DNA of 19,293 bases. Source: Lachnospiraceae bacterium UBA5895. Lineage in GTDB: Bacteria; Bacillota; Clostridia; Lachnospirales; Lachnospiraceae. The stretch is from NCBI GenBank assembly GCA_002431915.1, contig DJEP01000114.1, forward strand, positions 1 through 19,293, written 5' to 3'. Positions 15,301 through 19,293 of the stretch are shown piece after piece (positions within the stretch are counted from its first letter, which is position 1; the number at the start of each line of letters is the position of its first letter). The position numbers and the translations under genes were made by a program. The notes under the pieces are model-generated. The model searched no databases, was not told the DNA's origin, and saw nothing but the letters and a program-made list of their open reading frames with translations.

Positions 15301-17070
15301 GAGGGTGTGAAGGTCAACATGACAGAAAATAAGCTGCTCATGGACTCCGAAAGCACACAGTGGGTATCTGTGGTATCCAGAGAGCCGATTTCCACCAAAG
15401 ATATGCTGAATGTCTATCTCTATATGAGAGATGACGCCGTAGATAAGAACCTGTATGACCTGCAGGCAACGGTAGAATATACCAATGTCCGCGGTGTAGC
15501 TGTGAAATCCGGAGAACGCCTGATGAACAGGAGTGAGAACCCCGGCGAGAACATGTTCTATGTTATGGGGCTGGAAGTCAAGGAAATGAGCACGCTGAAC
15601 AATCTGGTAATCAAAAACATTGCGGATCAGATGTATTATACGCCGTTAGACTATGCCATGGTACAGCGGGTGCGTTCCGGTGTCATCATAGATACTTACT
15701 ATATCTACTTTGGCGGGGCGGATCCGGGAAGCTCCAATATGGCTGTGAAGGCAGGTCCCTCCGCAGCCTCACAGAGCACCGGGGAGTATCAGGTGGTGAC
15801 TCTGGATTTCGGCGGAGCTACGCAGAATATCCAGCTGGTAGCGGAAAACCGTGATGTGGCAGTGGCAATCAGGTATATTTCCGGTGCCGGCAATGTAAGA
15901 GGATCTGAGACAGAGTATAATTCACCGTATATCTTCCTGACGGATCAGCAGTACATGAACCTGTATAACGGACAGAGTGTGGATATTGTATTCCATGAGA
16001 AATACGTAGACAGGATCACCGGAATCGTTCTGGTGCCTTCCGGGCAGGTACAGGCAGATATTACCGGTGCGGTAGTGGCTACCTATCAGGAGCCGGAGAC
16101 GCAGCAGACAGATACGGAAGTCGATCCGATACCTACCGGTTGGTACAGCTTCCCCGGACAGAGACATCTGGAAGTACAGGAGGGCAGCAATACCGGTACT
16201 ATGACAATGACGGATCCGGTGGTGAATACAGACACTTCCAATGTCAGAGATATGGTAATGCCGGTGACCATGACAATCCAGACCGCTGGTGCGGCCAGAG
16301 ATTATGAGAGCGGGACAAATACGCCGATCCGTATGAAGCTGTATTATGTGACGGCGGACGGCCAGGCTGCTGTCTACACCATAGAGGATATTACCAAAGC
16401 ATGCCTGAACGGCAGCAGCTTTGCTACGGGAGGTACAGCAACTCTGAAATTCATGATGACGGGTGTGAAGGCGCTGAAGTCCATTACCCTGGAACCTTAC
16501 GACAGTGATGCAGGTAATATGGCTGCATGGACACCGGAAAGTATCACTATCCTCAGAAAAACGGCATTCGGAACCGACACAACGATCCGGCAGATCGGTA
16601 AGAGACTCTATGAGGGCCACGCGGAGGACTCCCGGATACTGCTTTCCAATGTGGTTCTGGCTGCTACGGTAGCGGTGAAAAATGCCGGTGCGCAGGATTA
16701 CTCACAGATATATGATACCATGAACGGTGAGATCAGCCTGTTGGCAGACAATCAGCAGACGCTCCGTATTTTGCCGCAGCTGACGGGAAGCGATCAGGGA
16801 TTTGCCTATCGTCTGGAGCGAGTGGACACCGCAGGAACCGCAGCGGCAGAAATCCCACAGAAGTCGGAATACGGAATCAGTATTGACGGCAGCAATTATA
16901 TGATCATAGATACGGCAAAACTGGATGCAGGTACCTATCGTCTTACGATCTATGCAAAAGAAAATAAGGATCTGAACCAGACTGTTAAATTTACAAAAAC
17001 GGATGCGACGCCGACGCCGGCTCCGACACAGACACCGGTACCTGCGGTGTCTGATGGAAATGCCGGCTGA
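12334..17070 (+). CDS. Giant exported modular beta-rich envelope protein
   Basis: A 1578-residue protein, the largest in the window. The N-terminus is basic (KWYRKRKWQ) followed by a hydrophobic helix at about 21-41 ending in TAAATTPE, so it is either a cleaved signal peptide or an N-terminal anchor. The rest is extracellular, rich in Ser, Thr, Asp, Gly and aromatic residues, and predicted beta. The same closing pattern recurs: a hydrophobic strand, often a Pro, a variable loop with an aromatic residue, then another strand, near 560-584, 743-773, 922-948, 1227-1252 and 1380-1410 (for example SLTRVDFYPTSSNGTTWEIG). This resembles the W-containing end of PLAT-like or jelly-roll beta sandwiches. 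The tail (1556-1578) is Thr/Pro-rich and has no LPXTG or membrane anchor. GGAGGA at 12321-12326 is the RBS. It may form an extracellular sheath or adhesive arm of the T4SS-like machine. Function inferred from context. Confidence 0.75.
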   Translation: MRSIAAKNTAEKWYRKRKWQLTGVGVLTLAAVLVLAFFTVQRTAAATTPENTYALSFSTGASSMDISQLQYIAVDYTDTTGTGRTEYLMADKVLARSDAIAAAAGTQNAIRSRIESAMGYELSYSNDNVFAEYTVKTLLFSPEYTVSTIDGVQFLTKDNGKWTCEGLRVYKVNQLYGYKGTSYVSADKYIDFSGTLVLSSDSGVRTLNWTEFQLICFGQTDKSAVKMTAADQAYDSRTDSDYLIRFDIADDYLAGLEALAAEYQDGQTGLTGLQEAELLKLRIVYRDIYGERRMVTVPVISNVIGYALDRGVDNGDSAPLLDLAGQGESIVMKVSLPDFAELYSGTDKRGNASNASIYLSCGGDNLLEGTGMTMKTLGRTSQRADRAKNSSDALTLTGVRMYNISEVTDASKGYSIADTSLRVEDGKLLADIQGDPLYYHITSSAQGDVISYTGNEVGLSMRRYGSDIDFEQQKSCENQYLIELHTDGTSLAATQDDLEVEFSYMDLSGVSRVTDAYDVKELVNEFYGYWPSSAANYGYLQGAASGGTLRFVITLTNVDYFTGIRVSVDGNDEWQMAGMDIYALNSLSSRRGSFEDSGAGSVQSHVKYERDYEGVKAYGITNMQMLVESNNSKEFSFASDSILDLDVTDWSNKKYALSYAEACSNLGLNLSKYTYTVEVNVASDAQSTYSDGDSGSRNQFFFRLQFENGSSGYVLANQQITSDGFRAGQTETFTVRTNENYGDVTAVQIIPETKNSEDYTYDKLNIDSIRVIQNSNTSMSKTWTVSSVGWVGADYRDPGTESGLRSQKGKYEAELAKTFKVDYTTNVANLLFCLSTGTYKDKDGNPVEQYQGRVDVTLQYVSTTGESRTATYDIVKYMYDYNGKTPPKNEGGENSGTVSDVNYMFREGHMDRFILPVSDIQSLTRVDFYPTSSNGTTWEIGSLSVSEIAEKGNRYINENDEFMYTGETKLLCSNSEEINAMVCPKDSRQEGVKVNMTENKLLMDSESTQWVSVVSREPISTKDMLNVYLYMRDDAVDKNLYDLQATVEYTNVRGVAVKSGERLMNRSENPGENMFYVMGLEVKEMSTLNNLVIKNIADQMYYTPLDYAMVQRVRSGVIIDTYYIYFGGADPGSSNMAVKAGPSAASQSTGEYQVVTLDFGGATQNIQLVAENRDVAVAIRYISGAGNVRGSETEYNSPYIFLTDQQYMNLYNGQSVDIVFHEKYVDRITGIVLVPSGQVQADITGAVVATYQEPETQQTDTEVDPIPTGWYSFPGQRHLEVQEGSNTGTMTMTDPVVNTDTSNVRDMVMPVTMTIQTAGAARDYESGTNTPIRMKLYYVTADGQAAVYTIEDITKACLNGSSFATGGTATLKFMMTGVKALKSITLEPYDSDAGNMAAWTPESITILRKTAFGTDTTIRQIGKRLYEGHAEDSRILLSNVVLAATVAVKNAGAQDYSQIYDTMNGEISLLADNQQTLRILPQLTGSDQGFAYRLERVDTAGTAAAEIPQKSEYGISIDGSNYMIIDTAKLDAGTYRLTIYAKENKDLNQTVKFTKTDATPTPAPTQTPVPAVSDGNAG

Positions 17071-17103
17071 TACCGGGGATTTCGCAGGTAAAGAGGACAG
17101 AAT

Positions 17104-17958
17104 ATGAAGGAACAATGGGAAGAATGGAAAAAAATAATGACCGGGACCGATAAAAAGGTATGGATCGTGACGGCTGCCGTCATTCTGGCGCTAGCGGCAG
17201 TTGTGTTCGTGCTGTCGGTGATCTTTGGAGGAAAACAGGGACAACAGGATGGAATCTGCCCGTACAGCTACGAGCAGAAAGATTCCGGAGAACTGGTGCT
17301 TACCATTGATTCTTCCGCGGTACCGGATGCTGTCTGGAGTGCGGAGCTTTCGGAGGATGCAGAGGAAAATATCGAATATGATCTGAAAACAACAGGAAAT
17401 AAAGTAAAATGTACCATCCGTGGCACACAGATGGGAGGTACACAACTGATGTTATCCTGCCGGCGGACAGAGCCGGTAGCGGAAACGGTATGCACCATAG
17501 AGGTTTCTCTGGGAGTACAGGAGGATCTCTCCGTGGAAATGACCGGGGCGACGGAGACAGAGCCGGTGTGCTTCCGACAGGTGGATGCACAGAACACATA
17601 TCCCTGTTATTATATACCTTATACGGAAAGCAGTGAGGATGCATTGGAAATCCGTCTGCTGCAGGTGACGGACGATAACTGGGAATACCGGGCGGAAGGA
17701 AATGTGACGGCCGGATCCGCGATGAGACTTGACGGAGTATGTTCCGTAGAAATCCTGGCAAAAGAACCACAGGAAGCGGAAGGCACGGTAATCCTCTACA
17801 ACAGGACAGAAGACATCAGTTATACCTTTACGATCGCGGTAACGGCAGAGGGGACACTTCAGGTGAAAGAGGTGTATGCCGGCAGGTGTGAGGCCGGGGA
17901 CGAAGAAGGCGATACATTCAGATCATGGGATAGTATGTTGAATGGGGCAGGAGAATAG
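17104..17958 (+). CDS. Membrane-anchored extracellular beta-rich protein
   Basis: A 284-residue type II membrane protein. It has a short cytoplasmic N-terminus (KEQWEEWKKIMTGTDKK), one membrane helix at about 19-41, then an extracellular region of alternating beta strands with several Cys residues. The two-lobed pattern (about 55-140 and 145-265) suggests two Ig-like or similar sandwiches; SYTFTIAVTAEGTLQVKEVY closes the second. The topology matches VirB8/TcpC-type T4SS subunits, but I see no sequence motif that identifies an NTF2-like fold, so that is only an alternative. It follows the giant protein by 33 bp and ends 2 bp before the response regulator start. AGAGGA at 17092-17097 is the RBS. 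It probably belongs to the envelope part of the system. Confidence in the gene is high, in the function low. Confidence 0.75.
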   Translation: MKEQWEEWKKIMTGTDKKVWIVTAAVILALAAVVFVLSVIFGGKQGQQDGICPYSYEQKDSGELVLTIDSSAVPDAVWSAELSEDAEENIEYDLKTTGNKVKCTIRGTQMGGTQLMLSCRRTEPVAETVCTIEVSLGVQEDLSVEMTGATETEPVCFRQVDAQNTYPCYYIPYTESSEDALEIRLLQVTDDNWEYRAEGNVTAGSAMRLDGVCSVEILAKEPQEAEGTVILYNRTEDISYTFTIAVTAEGTLQVKEVYAGRCEAGDEEGDTFRSWDSMLNGAGE

Positions 17959-17960
17959 AT

Positions 17961-18719
17961 ATGAAAATTTTGGCGGTAGATGACGAAACATTGGCACTGG
18001 AGATGTTGGTAGAGGCCATCGAAGAGGCCTGCCCTACGGCAGAGGTACTGGGATTCACGAATCCGGTGGACTGTCTGGAGGAAGCTAAAAAAGGAGTGTT
18101 TGATGCTGTATTTTCGGATATCCAGATGCCTCAGATGAGCGGTCTGACTTTTGCGGAGAAGCTGCAGAAGATCCGTCCGGGAGTGAATATCATTTTTATC
18201 ACAGCCTATGATAACCATGCGGTGGAGGCCATGAACCTTCATGCCAGCGGTTACCTGATGAAGCCGGTCACTGCCAGGAAAATTGAAAAAGAACTGAAGG
18301 ATCTGCGTTATCACGTGGAGGCAGAGGAAGAATACAAGTGTCGGATCCAGTGTTATGGTAATTTTGAGATTTTCGACAGACAGGGACTGCCGATCCATTT
18401 CCGGAGAAATAAGTCCAAGGAAGCACTGGCCTATATTATCCACCGGGCCGGAGCCAGCTGTACGACCAGAGAGATCGCTGCAGTCCTGTTTGAGGATATG
18501 CCTTATGATGAACAACAGATGAATTATCTGAAGAAGATTCTGACATCCATGGTACAGGATCTGGAAGCAAACGGCGTTGGAGACATTATCCTACGCAAAC
18601 GGGGTAATATTGCCTGCAATCCGGCGAGATGTAATTGCGATTATTATAATGATCCGGACCGGAGAGAAAATCCGGATCAGGAATATATGTCCCAGTACAG
18701 CTGGGCGGAATACGAATAG
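17961..18719 (+). CDS. Response regulator with SARP-like winged-helix DNA-binding domain
   Basis: A 252-residue transcription regulator. The receiver domain (1-120) has acidic-pocket residues D7/D8, phospho-acceptor D53 in FSDIQMPQMSG, switch residue T81 and conserved K101 before P102. Residues about 130-225 form a winged helix of the OmpR/SARP type: YGNFEIFDRQGLPIHF, then RNKSKEALAYIIHRAGASC, the recognition-helix region (TREIAAVLFEDMPYDEQQ, then KKILTSMVQDLEANG), and wing DIILRKRGNIACNP. After that only about 27 residues remain, where longer SARP proteins continue into a BTAD helical domain, so this is a short form. No histidine kinase gene is in the window. The gene follows its upstream neighbour by 2 bp, with AGGAGA at 17949-17954. 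The paired heptamers at 439-456 and 19150-19167 fit the operator geometry of this class, making autoregulation of the operon likely. Confidence 0.88.
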   Translation: MKILAVDDETLALEMLVEAIEEACPTAEVLGFTNPVDCLEEAKKGVFDAVFSDIQMPQMSGLTFAEKLQKIRPGVNIIFITAYDNHAVEAMNLHASGYLMKPVTARKIEKELKDLRYHVEAEEEYKCRIQCYGNFEIFDRQGLPIHFRRNKSKEALAYIIHRAGASCTTREIAAVLFEDMPYDEQQMNYLKKILTSMVQDLEANGVGDIILRKRGNIACNPARCNCDYYNDPDRRENPDQEYMSQYSWAEYE

Positions 18720-18723
18720 GAGG
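18718..18723 (+). promoter_or_regulatory. Ribosome binding site that decides the kinase start
   Basis: AGGAGG at 18718-18723 overlaps the response regulator stop codon TAG (18717-18719) and lies six bases before ATG 18730. It excludes the longer in-frame start at 18577 inside the response regulator gene. Confidence 0.75.
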
Positions 18724-18729
18724 CGGCAT

Positions 18730-19143
18730 ATGGATCGTATTACAGTACCGGCCGGTATAGACCAACTGGAAACCGTACAGGATTTTGTGGCGGAGCATCT
18801 GGAAGCCTGTGCCTGTCCCGTGAAAGCCATGATGCAGATAGAGATTGCCGTGGAAGAGATCTTTGTGAATATAGCAAGCTACGCGTATTATCCGGAATCC
18901 GGTGAGGCTACTGTATGCTGTGAGGTGAGAAAGACCCCACTGGAAGTAGTGATCCGGTTTATGGATCAGGGGAAACCGTTCAACCCTCTGGAGAAAGAAG
19001 ATGCGGATACAACACGGGATGCTCTGATCGAACGGGAAGGTGGTCTGGGAATCCTTATGGTGAAAAAAAGTATGGATTCTGTCAGCTATTCCTATGAAGA
19101 CGGCAAAAATATTTTGACAATCTCGAAAAAAATGGAAGAATAA
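18730..19143 (+). CDS. RsbW/SpoIIAB-like serine kinase (anti-sigma-type HATPase)
   Basis: A 137-residue single HATPase domain of the GHKL serine-kinase type. The N-box reads EIAVEEIFVNIASYAY, with E43 and N47 in the spacing of the catalytic base and Mg-binding Asn of SpoIIAB. The G1 motif is MDQGKPFNP (D79, G81), and the G2 motif is REGGLGILMVKKSMD (G104-G107). The N-terminal VPAGIDQLETVQDFV helix is also common in this family. Such proteins phosphorylate a STAS partner and hold a sigma factor or other regulator inactive. The STAS protein at 11996-12295 is the natural partner. The gene follows the response regulator by 10 bp and ends the operon, with the terminator-like hairpin at 19181-19225 downstream. 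Kinase activity towards the STAS serine is inferred; the released target is unknown. Confidence 0.88.
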   Translation: MDRITVPAGIDQLETVQDFVAEHLEACACPVKAMMQIEIAVEEIFVNIASYAYYPESGEATVCCEVRKTPLEVVIRFMDQGKPFNPLEKEDADTTRDALIEREGGLGILMVKKSMDSVSYSYEDGKNILTISKKMEE

Positions 19144-19147
19144 GGAA

Positions 19148-19169
19148 CATTTGTCCACTATTTGTCCCT
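19148..19169 (+). promoter_or_regulatory. Tandem TTTGTCC heptamer pair (copy 2), upstream of the next gene
   Basis: TTTGTCC at 19150-19156 and 19161-19167 with 4-bp spacer ACTA, the same 11-bp period as copy 1 and the same flanks (20 of 22 positions). It begins 7 bp after the kinase stop codon. No good -10 lies at 17 bp spacing. The nearest candidates are TAAAAT (19180-19185) and CATAAT (19196-19201). The latter is 28 bp after the repeat, 11 bp (one helical turn) farther than in copy 1. Confidence 0.65.
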
Positions 19170-19180
19170 GTTAAAAAGCT

Positions 19181-19225
19181 AAAATGAGAGTGTACCATAA
19201 TTCAAAGGGTATGCTCTTATTTTTT
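19181..19225 (+). terminator. Intrinsic terminator-like hairpin after the kinase gene
   Basis: Left arm 19181-19196 pairs with right arm 19208-19223 across 16 positions, including a few G-T wobbles, around an 11-base loop. T residues run through 19220-19225. The A-rich start and T-rich end are typical of Rho-independent terminators. It closes the operon but lies upstream of the ATG at 19246, so it could also attenuate read-through into the next gene or overlap that gene's promoter. Confidence 0.7.
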
Positions 19226-19245
19226 GATATAGAAGAGGTGAAAAT

Positions 19246-19293
19246 ATGGCGTGGGAAGAGGAAATCATTACCGGCAATAATCAGCCGGAATTT
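19246..19293 (+). CDS. Start of the next gene (partial at the right edge)
   Basis: ATG at 19246, preceded by GAGGTG (19235-19240), opens a frame that runs to the window edge. Only 16 codons are visible (MAWEEEIITGNNQPEF), too few to identify the family. The N-terminus is acidic and has no signal peptide. Its position behind the second heptamer pair suggests control by the same activator as the T4SS-like operon. Confidence 0.55.
   Translation, partial: MAWEEEIITGNNQPEF

Noticed and set aside
18577..18729. N-terminal extension of the kinase from ATG 18577
   Set aside because: It lies inside the response regulator gene in another frame. AGGAGG at 18718-18723 and the conserved HATPase N-terminus support ATG 18730.
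1..19293. CRISPR arrays, tRNA or rRNA genes, insertion sequences and att sites
   Set aside because: No regularly spaced repeats, no cloverleaf or rRNA-like sequence, no transposase or integrase frames and no matching terminal repeats were seen on either strand.

Overview
The window is compact, all coding on the + strand, and reads as one long operon of a low-to-mid-GC Gram-positive anaerobe. A Lachnospiraceae-like clostridium is most likely. That inference rests on strong GGAGG-type ribosome sites, Mbov_0395-type pilin and TraG/TrbL/VirB4 homologues of the Firmicutes conjugation type, Thr/Pro-rich tails on secreted proteins, and a response regulator with a SARP-like winged helix. There are no tRNAs, rRNAs, IS elements or CRISPR arrays. 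No intergenic gap exceeds about 165 bp.

Layout. (1) 1-426: 3' end of an unrecognised basic gene. (2) 437-479: promoter region carrying two TTTGTCC heptamers 4 bp apart, the downstream one overlapping a -35 element. (3) 519-938: VirB2/TrbC-like pilin, followed by a strong hairpin with a T tract (962-1004) and a second inverted repeat (1021-1057). (4) 1101-2549: secreted beta-helix-like protein. (5) 2566-4587: VirD4/TraG coupling ATPase. (6) 4594-5604: Ig-like surface protein with a C-terminal anchor. (7) 5658-7952: TrbL/VirB6 channel protein. (8) 7976-11962: VirB4 ATPase fused to a PrgI-like membrane module and a 300-residue acidic tail. (9) 11996-12295: STAS anti-sigma-factor antagonist. (10) 12334-17070: 1578-residue envelope protein built from recurring beta-sandwich-like modules. 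(11) 17104-17958: second membrane-anchored beta-rich protein. (12) 17961-18719: response regulator. (13) 18730-19143: RsbW/SpoIIAB-like kinase. (14) 19150-19167: a second copy of the TTTGTCC pair, then a terminator-like hairpin (19181-19225) and the start of the next gene (19246).

Reading. The core parts of a single-membrane type IV secretion channel are present: pilin, coupling ATPase, VirB6, VirB3-like module and VirB4. The relaxase and peptidoglycan hydrolase expected of a conjugation module are not in view. In their place are four large exported or anchored proteins and a regulatory cassette (STAS protein, HATPase kinase, SARP-type response regulator). The near-identical heptamer pairs at both ends of the operon have the direct-repeat geometry known for SARP/OmpR-type winged helices, so the response regulator is a good candidate to control this operon and the next one. 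Whether the machine moves DNA, exports proteins or mediates surface contact cannot be settled from this window.
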